64,000 nt of DNA from Rhizobacter sp. Root1221 (GCF_001425785.1 NZ_LMDI01000001.1:124001-188000); one strand, 5' to 3'; counted from the first letter of the stretch, positions 14,004-22,690 are shown. The notes: generated by a model not told the origin, from the sequence alone. Program-made: numbers and translations.

Positions 14004-16823
14004 TCATTGGCAGGATTCGCACTCGGGGTTGTCCAATGCGCACAAGGCCATCGGACGCGCCGTCGTCGCGAACGCTTCTTCGGTCGATGCGGCAGGCGTT
14101 CCCACGCTGACCGCGTTCAATGATCCGACCCGGCCCGTCGACTTCTCGGCCGACGTGGCTGCCAACGCACGCAGGTAGTACGTCGTCTTCAGCCCCTTCG
14201 TCCACGCGAGCTTGTAGGCCGCGTCCAGCGTAGCGCCGGACGGTGCGCGGAAGAACAGATTCACGCTTTGCGACTGGTCGATCCAGCGCTGGCGTGCCGA
14301 GGCGGCTTCGATCAGCCATCTCGCATCGATCTCGAACGCCGTGGCGTACAGGGCTTTCAACTCGGCAGGGACGCGATCGATCGACTGTACGCTGCCGTCG
14401 AAGTACTTCAGGTCGGCGACCATCACCTCGTCCCACAGTCCCAGCGCCTTCAGGTCGCGCACCAGGGACTCGTTCACCACCGTGAACTCGCCCGAGAGGT
14501 TCGACTTGACGTACAGGTTCTGGTAGGCGGGCTCGATGGTGGCGTTGATCCCCACGATGCTCGCGATCGTTGCCGTCGGCGCGATGGCCACGCAGTTCGA
14601 GTTGCGCATGCCCTGCAGGCAGATCCGCTTGCGCAGTGACTCCCAATCCAGCGTGGTTTCGCCGCCTTGATCGACATTGCCACCGCGCTCCGTGTGAAGC
14701 ATCTCCACCGTGTCTGGTGGGAGGATGCCGAGGTTCCACAGCGACCGATCGTAGGTCTCATACCGGCCGCGCTCGGCCGCCAGGTCGCTCGACGCCTCGT
14801 AGGCGTAGTAGCACAGTGCCTCGGTCGCCGCGGACCCGAAGTGCACGGCTTCTTCGCTTGCGAAGGAGACCTGCAGCGCGTAGAGCGCGTCCTGCAGACC
14901 CATCATGCCCAGGCCCACCGGCCGATGAAGCATGTTCGAGCGCCGTGCCTTTTCCACTGCGTAGTGGTTCAGGTCAATCACGTTGTCGAGCATGCGCATG
15001 CCCGAGCGAACCGTGTGCCGAAGCAACTCGCGGTCCAGTGCTCCGCCGACCATGTGCGCCGCCAGGTTCACCGAGCCCAGGTTGCACACGGCAATCTCAT
15101 CGTCCGACGTGTTGAGGGTGATCTCCGTGCACAGGTTGGAACTGTGCACCACGCCGACATGCTGCTGAGGGGAGCGCACATTGCATGCGTCCTTGAAGCA
15201 GATCCACGGATGCCCGGTCTCGAAGAGCATCGAGAGCATCTTGCGCCACAGAGCAACGGCCTGCACGGTCTTCGTGTGCTTGATGCGACCGTCGGCCGCC
15301 ATCGCCTCATAGGCAACGTAGGCCTTCTCGAACGCCCGTCCATACTTGTCGTGCAGGTCGGGGACGTCTACGGGAGAGAACAGGGTCCACTCGCCGTTGG
15401 CTATGACACGCTTCATGAACAGGTCAGGCACCCAGTGCGCGGTGTTCATGTCGTGGGTGCGACGGCGATCATCGCCGGCATTCTTGCGAAGCTCCACGAA
15501 CTCCTCGATGTCGAGGTGCCAGGTCTCCAGGTACGCGCAGACCGCGCCTTTCCTCTTGCCGCCTTGGTTGACCGCGACGGCGGTGTCGTTGACAACTTTC
15601 AGGAACGGGATCGTGCCTTGACTCTTTCCGTTGGTGCCTTTGATGCGAGAGCCGAGCGCGCGTACGCGCGTCCAGTCGTTGCCCATGCCCCCTGCGAACT
15701 TCTGAAGCAGCGCGTTGTCCTTGATGGATTCGTAGATCCCATCCAGATCGTCCGCGACAGTCGTCAGGTAGCAGCTCGACAACTGAGGCACCACGGTGCC
15801 GGCGTTGAACAGCGTCGGGGTCGAGTTCATGAACCGGAACGTCGACAGGGTATCGTAGAACTCAATCGCGCGACCGTTCCTGTCCGCTTCGTTCAGGGCG
15901 ATGCCCATCGCGATGCGCATGAAAAACGATTGAGGCAGTTCGATGCAACGCTCGTCCACCTGCATGAAGTAGCGGTCGTACAGCACCTGCAGCCCCATGT
16001 ACCGGAACTCGCGATCCCGCTCGGGCTGGATCGCGGCGCCCAGGCGCTTGAGATCAAACTCGGCGAGTCGCTTGTCCAGCCGTTCGGTGTCAATGCCCAC
16101 GCTGATCATCTCGGCCAACTGGTGGGCATACACCATGGCCATCACCTCGTCGGTGACGCCCTCGCCCAGCACCTCGCGCCGGATCATCCGCAGGAACAAC
16201 TGCGCGGTGACCCGATCGTAGGCCGGATCGCGCTCAATGAGCGAACTGGCAGCGAGCAGCAAGGCTTCGTCGACGACTCGTTCCGAAGTGACTTCTGCCG
16301 GCAGATCGCGCAGCGCTTGCAGCACGATGGCGTTCGCGTCGGCGCCGTCGATGCCCCGGCAGCTGTCGGCCACCAGTTCGGCGATGTCGTCGCGACCGAT
16401 CCGGCGACGATTGTCGCCGTCGACCAGCACCACGGTGCGATCGGCGCTACTGGCTTCGGATTTCGCGGTTTCGCGCAGTTCGGCACGACGATGGCGGAAG
16501 AGCACATAGCCGCGGGCGACCTCGTGTTCGCCCGCTCGCATCAGGGCCAGTTCAACGTAGTCCTGGATGTCTTCGATGCGCACGGGGACTGTGGCATCGC
16601 GCCGGCGCGTGACCGCGCTGACTACCTCGTCGGTGAAGCGGTCGACCTTGGCGCGCTCGGACGCCGAGAGAGCGGCGCCGCCATGGCGACGCGGCAGGCC
16701 AGCGCCGTCTTTGAGGAAGGCGTTGGCGATTGCCGTGCGGATCTTGGCCGCATCAAACGGTACGACATTCCCTTCGCGCCGAATGACAGACAAGGCGGAC
16801 AACTCGGAAGTTTTCATTTGCAT
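14004..16823 (-). CDS. nrdA: Ribonucleoside-diphosphate reductase, class Ia alpha subunit
   Basis: A 939-residue NrdA. Two ATP-cone-like regions are visible near the N-terminus (VIRREGNVVPFDAAKIRTAI, and VVLVDGDNRRRIGRDDIAEL), as in Pseudomonas NrdA. The catalytic core carries LSSCYLTTV, NLCTEI and CNLGSVNLAAH, and the tail ends CALDNPECESCQ with the mobile redox cysteines. It reduces NDPs to dNDPs with NrdB. The ATG at 16823 is chosen because GGAG lies 6 bases upstream; ATGs at 16835 and 16817 are alternatives. A host-type essential enzyme inside a conjugative element may supply dNTPs during transfer or replication. It is about 75% GC-matched to its neighbours, with no visible codon oddity. 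Confidence 0.95.
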   Translation of the reverse strand: MQMKTSELSALSVIRREGNVVPFDAAKIRTAIANAFLKDGAGLPRRHGGAALSASERAKVDRFTDEVVSAVTRRRDATVPVRIEDIQDYVELALMRAGEHEVARGYVLFRHRRAELRETAKSEASSADRTVVLVDGDNRRRIGRDDIAELVADSCRGIDGADANAIVLQALRDLPAEVTSERVVDEALLLAASSLIERDPAYDRVTAQLFLRMIRREVLGEGVTDEVMAMVYAHQLAEMISVGIDTERLDKRLAEFDLKRLGAAIQPERDREFRYMGLQVLYDRYFMQVDERCIELPQSFFMRIAMGIALNEADRNGRAIEFYDTLSTFRFMNSTPTLFNAGTVVPQLSSCYLTTVADDLDGIYESIKDNALLQKFAGGMGNDWTRVRALGSRIKGTNGKSQGTIPFLKVVNDTAVAVNQGGKRKGAVCAYLETWHLDIEEFVELRKNAGDDRRRTHDMNTAHWVPDLFMKRVIANGEWTLFSPVDVPDLHDKYGRAFEKAYVAYEAMAADGRIKHTKTVQAVALWRKMLSMLFETGHPWICFKDACNVRSPQQHVGVVHSSNLCTEITLNTSDDEIAVCNLGSVNLAAHMVGGALDRELLRHTVRSGMRMLDNVIDLNHYAVEKARRSNMLHRPVGLGMMGLQDALYALQVSFASEEAVHFGSAATEALCYYAYEASSDLAAERGRYETYDRSLWNLGILPPDTVEMLHTERGGNVDQGGETTLDWESLRKRICLQGMRNSNCVAIAPTATIASIVGINATIEPAYQNLYVKSNLSGEFTVVNESLVRDLKALGLWDEVMVADLKYFDGSVQSIDRVPAELKALYATAFEIDARWLIEAASARQRWIDQSQSVNLFFRAPSGATLDAAYKLAWTKGLKTTYYLRALAATSAEKSTGRVGSLNAVSVGTPAASTEEAFATTARPMALCALDNPECESCQ

Positions 16824-16927
16824 GATTGACTCCATGGCTGAATCCGTTTGGGCGGCACCCCGAGGTGCTCTGAGGCCCGGGCGGACGTTGGGGGCGCGAG
16901 TCCCGCGGAGGGACTCGCAGGCTGTGT
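16824..16927 (-). other. nrdB-nrdA intergenic hairpin
   Basis: A 9-bp perfect stem GCGAGTCCC/GGGACTCGC (16896-16904 with 16910-16918, 5-base loop) starts 10 bases past the nrdB stop and ends about 70 bases before nrdA. No T-run follows in the minus-strand sense, so it is more likely an mRNA-stabilising or partial-attenuation element than a terminator. Confidence 0.55.
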
Positions 16928-18052
16928 TCAGTCGTTCCACTGCAAAGCGCCGCCCGTTTGGTACTCAAAGGGCCTGCGCTCGAAGAAAGCGACTTCCTTC
17001 TTCAGGTCGAGCATTTCGCTCATCCAGGGGAAGGGGTTTTCTGCCGCGTCGTACAACTGCGGCAATCCGATCTGCGCTGCCCGCCGGTTGGCGATGAAGC
17101 ACAGGTACTGCTTGAACATCCTTGCGTTCAGCCCCAGCACGCCACGCGGCATCGTGTCCTCGGCGTAGCGGGACTCGAGCGCGACGGCGCGATGGAACAG
17201 CTCGACAAGCTCGCACTGAAACGCCGCGGTCCAAAGGTGCGGGTTCTCGTGCTTGATCGTGTTGACGAGGTCGATGCCGAAGTTGCAGTGCATCGACTCG
17301 TCGCGCAGGATGTACTGGTACTGCTCGGCGGCGCCGATCATCTTGTTCTGCCGGCCCAGTGCGAGGATCTGCACAAAGCCGACGTAGAAGAAGAGGCCCT
17401 CCATCAAGCACGCGAAGACCACCAGGCTCTTGAGCAGCCGACGGTCGTTCTCCGGCGTGCCGGTCTTGAACGTCGGATCGGTCAATGCCTCGATGAACGG
17501 GATCAGGAAGTCGTCCTTCGCCCGAATGCTCGGCACCTCGCGATACGCGTTGAAGATCTCGGCTTCGTCCAGCCCGAGCGATTCCACGATGTACTGGTAC
17601 GCGTGCGTGTGAATCGCTTCCTCGAAGGCCTGGCGCAGCAGGTACTGCCGGCATTCGGGGGCGGTGATGTGCCGGTAGGTCCCGAGCACGATGTTGTTGG
17701 CCGCCAGGCTGTCCGCGGTCACGAAGAATCCGAGGTTGCGTTTGACCAGAAGACGTTCGTCTTCGGTCAGCCCGCGCGGATCCTTCCACAGGGCGACGTC
17801 GCGACCCATGTTGATTTCCTGCGGCATCCAGTGGTTCGCGCAGGCGGCGACGTACTTGTCCCACGCCCACGTGTATTTCAGTGGTACCAGTTGGTTGACG
17901 TCAGATCGGCCGTTGATGACGGCCTTGTCTTCGATGCGCACACGGTGGCAGGCCGGCGCCTCCTCGTCCTCGAAATTCATCGGGGACAGGAGAGGGTCAG
18001 GCTTGGCCGGGCGTGCGGGTGAGAAAACGGAGGTCTTGTCGTTGAGGTTCAT
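16928..18052 (-). CDS. nrdB: Ribonucleoside-diphosphate reductase, class Ia beta subunit
   Basis: A 374-residue NrdB (R2). Di-iron ligands are visible in [15 protein letters not shown] (D), [16 protein letters not shown] (E, H), and [15 protein letters not shown] (E, H). It holds the iron-radical cofactor that starts catalysis in NrdA. The ATG at 18052 follows GGAG by 6 bases, the same arrangement as at nrdA; an upstream ATG at 18064 is less likely. It leads the nrdB-nrdA-primase run, the reverse of the usual nrdA-nrdB order. Confidence 0.95.
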   Translation of the reverse strand: MNLNDKTSVFSPARPAKPDPLLSPMNFEDEEAPACHRVRIEDKAVINGRSDVNQLVPLKYTWAWDKYVAACANHWMPQEINMGRDVALWKDPRGLTEDERLLVKRNLGFFVTADSLAANNIVLGTYRHITAPECRQYLLRQAFEEAIHTHAYQYIVESLGLDEAEIFNAYREVPSIRAKDDFLIPFIEALTDPTFKTGTPENDRRLLKSLVVFACLMEGLFFYVGFVQILALGRQNKMIGAAEQYQYILRDESMHCNFGIDLVNTIKHENPHLWTAAFQCELVELFHRAVALESRYAEDTMPRGVLGLNARMFKQYLCFIANRRAAQIGLPQLYDAAENPFPWMSEMLDLKKEVAFFERRPFEYQTGGALQWND

Positions 18053-18307
18053 GAGGAACTCCATGAAAGGTGAACCCACGCGGCAAGGCTTGTCCGACGC
18101 CCATCGCGCATGGCGATGAACGGGGCGGACTTGCTCGACTGCTCGGGGTGGGCGGGAAGGGGGATGCGGCGCAGGATTGCGCCGAGGGATCCGCCCAGCG
18201 GCAGACCACCCAGGGCAGCGACCGTGACGGCAGCTGGCTCGGGTGACTTCGTGCTGCAGGGGCTGCAGCACTCGGATTCGTGGGCTTACTTTTCGCCGAA
18301 GGCGACA

Positions 18308-18333
18308 GGTTTGTCAGCTACCTGAGGGAAACC
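18308..18333 (-). promoter_or_regulatory. Shared leader motif, copy B (before nrdB)
   Basis: Minus-strand GGTTTCCCTCAGGTAGCTGA then CAAACC. The outer GGTTT/AAACC arms form an interrupted dyad. Same motif and orientation as at 12881-12904 and 20364-20390; 256 bases upstream of the nrdB ATG. Confidence 0.55.
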
Positions 18334-18368
18334 GTTCTTTCCGGAACATGCACGTGGCACGCTCTGGA

Positions 18369-18394
18369 AAGAACCACCCGGAGCGGTGGTTCTT
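18369..18394 (-). terminator. Terminator-like hairpin after the 208-residue hypothetical
   Basis: A perfect 10-bp stem AAGAACCACC/GGTGGTTCTT with a 6-base loop. On the minus strand the stem ends in CTTTCC, so the T-run is short. It lies about 50 bases past the stop of the upstream gene and separates it from nrdB. Confidence 0.65.
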
Positions 18395-18441
18395 GGATTC
18401 ATCACGCTCCTGCTCCTGAAGTCGGCAAATCAACTTCATTG

Positions 18442-19068
18442 TTAGAGGTGGCGACCGCAGGGGCAGCAGTCCATGTAGATGCCGGTCAGGCTGCACTCGC
18501 CTTCTCCGGCTTCGTAGGGGACGAAGTCAGGATCGAAGCCACGTTTCCTGAGAGCCGCTTCTGTTTCCGCGCGCTCAGCTTCTGGTGCTCGATCGAGGAT
18601 GGAGGCGTAAGCGGCCTGAACGCGTGTTTCGTAGAGTACGTCGGACTGCCCGCACCCGCGTGCCGCCTCGGTCTCGGCGTCTGCAATGAGGACGGCGAGT
18701 TTGGTTGCATGAGCCTTCGCGCGCGCCGTCGTCGCCGACGGCACGTGCGCCGGAGCCTTCACGCGCCAGATGGGCGATTCGACAAAGCCGCATCGGACGC
18801 GCCGACCGGTGTCTTCGAAGAGCCCCGTGGCGAGGAGCGGAGTCACAAAGGGCTCGTTCTCGGACCAGCTCTTGACGTTGAACTCGTCGGGAGCAAGCCG
18901 AGCGCCAGACGGCACCAGGTTGGTCGAGAACACCAGCGCGTCCAGGGGATCTTCTTCGCTGACCAGTTCGATGGAAATGGCGCCACCGGACAGGTAGCGG
19001 CCAACGAGGATGCGAGCGGGCCAGAACGGGGTGTTGACCTGGCCGATGGGTTGATTGAGTGTGCTCAT
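18442..19068 (-). CDS. Hypothetical mobile-element protein (DUF4313-like N-terminus)
   Basis: A 208-residue protein. The N-terminal 110 residues (ARILVGRYLSGGAISIELVS, LAPDEFNVKSWSENE, LFEDTGRRVRCGFVESPIWRV) have the VKxxSENE...DTGR pattern that I associate from memory with DUF4313 plasmid/ICE proteins. The C-terminal 90 residues are helical and end in a cysteine-rich tail (DCCPCGRHL) that could bind metal. The ATG at 19068 fits the start of the conserved block. Function unknown. Confidence 0.7.
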   Translation of the reverse strand: MSTLNQPIGQVNTPFWPARILVGRYLSGGAISIELVSEEDPLDALVFSTNLVPSGARLAPDEFNVKSWSENEPFVTPLLATGLFEDTGRRVRCGFVESPIWRVKAPAHVPSATTARAKAHATKLAVLIADAETEAARGCGQSDVLYETRVQAAYASILDRAPEAERAETEAALRKRGFDPDFVPYEAGEGECSLTGIYMDCCPCGRHL

Positions 19069-19133
19069 GTTGAGCCTTCCGTGATTCGGATGAGCGGCCG
19101 TGAACGCAAGCGTTGCGGCCCCTCGAAGTTGAT

Positions 19134-19454
19134 TCAGGCGCTTTGGTGGAGCGCCGCGGTGTAGAGCAGGCCGCACGCGAGTGCGTTGCCCAGGGTGTGG
19201 CGAACCAGGTCGGGCGCGGTCGAATGCATCGGCGTTGCTGCGCACGAGTCATCGTCGACTCGCTGGATCTGGTAGCCGGCGGTATCGAGCGTCACGTGGT
19301 AGGCGGGACGATCGGCACCGAGGACGACGAACTCGCGACCAGGTTCACCGGTCAGGATCTCGCGTTCCTTCACGAGCCAGTCGAGGTCGGTGAGGGTGCG
19401 CACCGGCGCGAGCTTCGTCAACTCGGTGGCGCGGATGCCATGGGTCTGGGCCAT
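19134..19454 (-). CDS. Hypothetical protein
   Basis: A 106-residue protein starting MAQTHGIRATELTKL, with an AGGAGA site about 7 bases upstream of the ATG at 19454. It has no signal peptide or membrane helix, and motifs are weak (FVVLGADRPAYHVTLDTAGY). No family was recognised. It lies 65 bases upstream of the DUF4313-like gene and probably shares a transcript with it. Confidence 0.6.
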   Translation of the reverse strand: MAQTHGIRATELTKLAPVRTLTDLDWLVKEREILTGEPGREFVVLGADRPAYHVTLDTAGYQIQRVDDDSCAATPMHSTAPDLVRHTLGNALACGLLYTAALHQSA

Positions 19455-19592
19455 GAAAGTTCTCCTCTTCAGTTGAGCACGTGGCAACGGAACACTGGGG
19501 ACGCGACGTGATCCATGCCACGGGGAACATCGCCGGACGATCGCGGTCAGTGCCCGTGCTGGGCTGATCGGTGATTGGTCCATGGTTGCCCT

Positions 19593-20228
19593 TCAGCACG
19601 CCAAGAGCGCTGAGGGATCACCGAAGAGGTCGGCCTGATGAGCTTCCTCGCGCGCCTTGATTTGCTCGTTGATCCATTGCGGGTTCTTCGAGAGCTGCTT
19701 TGCAACCCAATCGGGCTGTTGCCGCACCAGTGCCTGGACCCAGTCGGGATACTTGGCAAGGGTGGCGCGAAGCCACTTGCGTGCGTTCGTCCGCAGCCAT
19801 TCGCGAACCTCTTCGACCTTCACCGCGCCGAGGTAGGGCGTTGGTGAGAGCGGGCTGGTGCCGACAACGCGAAGACAACTCGCGAAGGAGAACGGCCGGC
19901 CGTCGAGCACCGGGTCCGTCAGGGCCCAGGCCAGCGTGTCGAGCTTCTCTTCAAGGGGCGTTTCGGGATCAGCGAGCCGCCGCAGTTCGCGCAGCAGACC
20001 CCAGTGGAGCAGGACGATGTCCTCCTCGGTCCAGTCGATCGCATCGTCGGGATCGGCTGTGGCCGAGCTGCCGTCGATGAACTTGCGGACCGCTTGCTGC
20101 GTGTGCGGGGGGAGGTCGTTCAGCTGCACCGTCCGGTGCGCCTGTTCGACCCTCTCGAAGTCGGCCGCGAAGAAGGCCTTCGATAGCGGGTCCGGCGCGG
20201 GCCGGGTTGCTTGGTGGATCGTGGGCAT
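19593..20228 (-). CDS. Hypothetical protein heading the accessory operon
   Basis: A 211-residue, mostly helical, acidic soluble protein (WTEEDIVLLHWGLLRELRRL, EVREWLRTNARKWLRATLAKYPDWV). The ATG at 20228 follows a GGAGG site (CTGAAGGAGGCTGCAATG). It is the first gene behind the promoter at 20566 and the motif copy C. No domain was recognised. Its C-terminal repeats of YPDWVQ, QPDWVAK and NPQWINE look like short degenerate helical repeats, which may mean a protein-protein interface. Confidence 0.65.
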   Translation of the reverse strand: MPTIHQATRPAPDPLSKAFFAADFERVEQAHRTVQLNDLPPHTQQAVRKFIDGSSATADPDDAIDWTEEDIVLLHWGLLRELRRLADPETPLEEKLDTLAWALTDPVLDGRPFSFASCLRVVGTSPLSPTPYLGAVKVEEVREWLRTNARKWLRATLAKYPDWVQALVRQQPDWVAKQLSKNPQWINEQIKAREEAHQADLFGDPSALLAC

Positions 20229-20261
20229 TGCAGCCTCCTTCAGGAAGGCGCGGGCAAAGCC

Positions 20262-20278
20262 ATGCCCCGGTGGGGCAT
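20262..20278. repeat. Leader hairpin
   Basis: A perfect 7-bp stem ATGCCCC/GGGGCAT with a GGT loop, in the leader of the 211-residue hypothetical. It is followed on the plus strand by TGCCCCGCGCAGGGTTT, similar to the GC-rich repeat in front of the DUF932 gene. Confidence 0.6.
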
Positions 20279-20363
20279 TGCCCCGCGCAGGGTTTCGATG
20301 TTGTCGGGTGGGCCCGACCTCTTGGGCTGGTTTGTGACGCGGCCGCGTGACCGCGAACGGACT

Positions 20364-20390
20364 GGCCTACCAGCTACCAGTCAGAAAACC
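20364..20390 (-). promoter_or_regulatory. Shared leader motif, copy C
   Basis: Minus-strand GGTTTTCTGACTGGTAGCTG then GTAGGCC, 136 bases upstream of the ATG at 20228 and about 150 bases downstream of the predicted promoter start. It would therefore lie inside the transcript if that promoter is used. Confidence 0.55.
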
Positions 20391-20537
20391 TTTCGGCGCG
20401 CACCGATGCTGAGAGCGCTTCGAAAGGTCGACCGGAGGGAGTCAAGGAGGATGTGCCCGAAGTGGGCGGCGCGAACGCGCTCGATTCCTGTGCTTGCCGA
20501 GAGATTTGGTGCAGGGCCAGCTGCTGCACTTGCCGCA

Positions 20538-20566
20538 AAGGTAGCGTGAGCCAAGTCGGGTGTCAA
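20538..20566 (-). promoter_or_regulatory. Predicted sigma70 promoter for the accessory genes
   Basis: Minus-strand TTGACA (20566-20561), a 17-base spacer, then TACCTT (20543-20538). Consensus -35 and spacing, moderate -10. The resulting leader is about 300 bases long and carries the shared motif and a GC-rich hairpin. Confidence 0.6.
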
Positions 20567-20677
20567 CGGTCGCGGCGCAGGTGGGCTGCGACCCCTTATG
20601 GAGGCGGAATTTCCGTTGGATCGCGACGCGCCGCGCGATGAGCATGGTCAGGACGGTGCAACCCACTGGAGAACCGA

Positions 20678-21451
20678 ATGACCGCCAACGCCCTTGCGCT
20701 GATGGACAAAGGGGAGGCCAACCGGCGGATCCTCTCGAAGGACGAATATCGGGCCGACTTCCGTCGCGTCGAGGCCGCCTCCCTCAAGCGCAGGACGATG
20801 TTGAAGAGCGCCGAAGGAAAACGCATCTTCGCCAGGTGCTTCTATTCGTTCCAGGCCAGCGTGTACTTCACCTCGACCCTGGGCCGGACCAAGCTTCCCC
20901 ATGAGAGCGTGGAGAAGATCGAGCAGGCCATTCGCGAGCGATTGGAAGCGGCGACCAAGGACCTGAACCAGGCGATCGACGGTGCCGAACTGCTGTTCAA
21001 GCAGCACGGCATCGACACCGCCGCGACCTACGACACGGTGCCGCTGGAGGCCGAGATCGGGATCACCTCGGCGCTCGGCCGCCGGTACTTCGAGCTGATC
21101 CACAAGATGGACCAGCTGATGCCGCTGCTGCAGACCCTCGAGATCGAAGAGGTCATCACCGAAAGACAGGTCGAGCACCAGAGGTCGAAGAGCAAGCGAG
21201 TGGTCCTGGCGATGGCCTCGACCGCCAGGAATCTCGCTGCAGGCATCCGCCGGCGAATGAACGAGCTCGATGCGAAGAAGGTGGGCGGCGAATCACGAAA
21301 GGAGGCCGCGACTGCAACTGCCGCGCTGGCTCCAGTCGCCGATCCGGCGGCCAATGAATCCAGCGGTGTCAATGACACGGTGTCGCACGATGCCTTGAGC
21401 CTTGTGCCTGCGGCAACGGAGGATCAAGCGTCCGCGTTCGGGGGCGAGTGA
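20678..21451 (+). CDS. DUF1845/AcaB-like mobile-element protein
   Basis: A 257-residue protein, the only plus-strand gene of the conjugative block. The core (KRIFARCFYSFQASVYFTST...LFKQHGIDTAATYDTV, LEAEIGITSALGRRYFELIHKMDQLMPLLQTLEIEEVI) resembles DUF1845 proteins, some of which (AcaB of IncC plasmids) are transcription activators acting with AcaCD. The last 60 residues are low-complexity Ala/Val/Ser. The assignment is from memory of the family pattern, so moderate. The ATG follows a CTGGAGAACCGA site. If it is AcaB-like it would complete an AcaB/FlhD/FlhC regulatory set in this element. Confidence 0.55.
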   Translation: MTANALALMDKGEANRRILSKDEYRADFRRVEAASLKRRTMLKSAEGKRIFARCFYSFQASVYFTSTLGRTKLPHESVEKIEQAIRERLEAATKDLNQAIDGAELLFKQHGIDTAATYDTVPLEAEIGITSALGRRYFELIHKMDQLMPLLQTLEIEEVITERQVEHQRSKSKRVVLAMASTARNLAAGIRRRMNELDAKKVGGESRKEAATATAALAPVADPAANESSGVNDTVSHDALSLVPAATEDQASAFGGE

Positions 21452-22597
21452 CTCGGCGGTCCCTCGGCAAGGTTGCCGGGAGGAGGGCGGAATGGCAGAG
21501 CAATTGCCCTCGACGCATTCGGCGTAGGTGCGCTGCAGGAGCGGGTCGTGCGAGTAGGCCTTGACGCTGGCGCACTTGGCGTTGTCGATGTTTTGTGCCC
21601 AGGCGCGTCATGCGCCCAAGCGGCCTGAGCAGTGCGCTGGCGATGGTGAGTCACCGGCCACCGGGCTCAAAATTCTCAGAGCGATCGCAGCCACATCAGG
21701 TCTTGGTCTCGCGCCATCCGACGCGAGTCGGGGATACCGCCGAAGTCGTCGGAGGCATGCATGCCGCGAGCGCCGCCTGCTTGGTTCGCATGGTGATCTC
21801 AGCGTAATGATTGGTCTCTCCAGACCGACATGGCAAAGCCAGCCGCGGATCACGTTGGCCTCGACTCCGGCCTCCAGTAGTCGGACCGCGATCGTTTGCC
21901 GAAACACATGCGGTGAGATCGTCTTGCCCTGTTAATGCACGTCGCTTCGAACGAGATTTTTCGTATGTCGCCTGACGAGCTTGTAGATGCCAAAGCGCGT
22001 CAGTGGCTGGCGCCGGCCCGAGACGAAGAGTGCCGCCTGTGCGCCGCCACCGTCTCAGGCCAGATGGGGTAGCCCCGCCATTTGTCACCATTGCCATGTA
22101 GGCGCACGCGCAGAGGTCGTGGTGGCAGGCCGAAGCCGGTGGCGCGCTGCTTGGCCGGAATCTGCTCGACACCGAGGACTTGGTGGTCGACGAAGTACCC
22201 ACGCCGCAGAAGCAGGACCGTCGAAGTCGGTTCAGCTTCTTTCGCTCGAAGCAGCATGGCGTCGTGGCCCGAACTCGATGGTGCGAACGGGACAGCGCGA
22301 TGGTGTACCTGGGCCTTTGGCACACGCACAACGACTGGGCCAGAACCCGGCCGACCGCATAGCCTTCAGAGGTGCCGTCGACACTCAACGAGTCGTAGTC
22401 GACCCCAAGGACCGAATCAGTTGGTGTCGGGTGAGCCTTGCACGGGGAGCTTGGGCGAAGAGAAAGGGGGGGTTGAACCTCCTATTCTCCAAGCGGCGAT
22501 CGAACGGCCGACATATGCTCTTCCACGTGCCCACCGAACATCACGGCACGCGGCACGTCACGGCAAATCACGGAGGTTAATAGCGGAGCAAGGCTCT
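21452..22597. other. Gene-poor junction between the conjugative block and the fimbrial operon
   Basis: There is no intact gene here. On the minus strand the middle part is a decayed tyrosine recombinase (separate entry). The last 150 bases before the riboswitch contain a run GGGGGGG near 22465 and TAATAG at 22578 as a possible -10 for the riboswitch transcript, without a good -35. Confidence 0.5.
21700..22260 (-). pseudogene. Decayed tyrosine recombinase (integrase)
   Basis: Pieces in several minus-strand frames join into the C-terminal catalytic half of a tyrosine recombinase. They are VRLHGNGDKWRGYPIWPETVAA (about 22100-22030), LTRFGIYKLVRRHT (about 22000), then HMFRQTIAVRLLEAGVEANVIRGWL (about 21910-21830), which contains the HxxR box with H-x-F-R-Q. 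NHYAEITMRTKQAAL (about 21815) carries the catalytic Tyr. At least two frameshifts and stops separate them. It may be the lost integrase of the element or that of an unrelated island. No attachment-site repeats were identified. Confidence 0.75.
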
Positions 22598-22690
22598 GCA
22601 CTGAAAAGGGCGAACCCGACCGAAAGGCGGGGGTGCAAAGTCACCGGTCTAAGGGGCATCGGCTCTATGACAACGGGATTGCCAGGGCAC
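22598..22690 (+). promoter_or_regulatory. c-di-GMP-I (GEMM) riboswitch
   Basis: The conserved core of the GEMM-I motif is present in order: AAAAGGGCGAACC (22604-22616), a GAAA tetraloop stem (22622-22625), GGGTGCAAAGTCACCGGTC (22631-22649) with TAAGG, and GACAACGGGATTGCC (22669-22683) closing the second helix. The GGG that contains the ligand-pairing G is intact, which fits c-di-GMP rather than the A-variant c-AMP-GMP class. It lies about 100 bases upstream of the first DUF4402 gene. I see no T-rich terminator after it, so control may act on translation or through a weak downstream stem (CCAGGCGCTGG). Confidence 0.88.

Larger units (their letters stand above)
18053..18441 (-). promoter_or_regulatory. 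nrdB leader region
   Basis: 389 bases without a gene. Near the far end a terminator-like hairpin closes the preceding gene; the shared motif copy B (18308-18333) follows. About 20-40 bases before the likely ribosome-binding region lies a CATCGC/GCGATG hairpin (around 18102-18118). I looked for NrdR boxes (ACACNATATNTNGTGT-like pairs) and saw none, so nrdAB is probably under element-specific control. Confidence 0.5.
20229..20677. promoter_or_regulatory. Divergent control region
   Basis: This 449-base gap lies between the minus-strand accessory genes and the plus-strand DUF1845-like gene. It contains a good sigma70 promoter facing left (20566-20538), shared motif copy C (20364-20390), and a hairpin ATGCCCC/GGGGCAT (20262-20268 with 20272-20278) close to the first ATG. 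For the rightward gene only a weak TTGGAT-17-TGAGCA pair near 20616-20644 was seen. This is also a reasonable place for a transfer origin, but I could not identify one. Confidence 0.55.

Noticed and set aside
14667-16829. A 720-codon open frame opposite nrdA
   Set aside because: Composition typical of an antisense frame; nrdA is certain.
18053-18441. NrdR boxes in front of nrdB
   Set aside because: No pair of ACAC...GTGT 16-mers with proper spacing was found.
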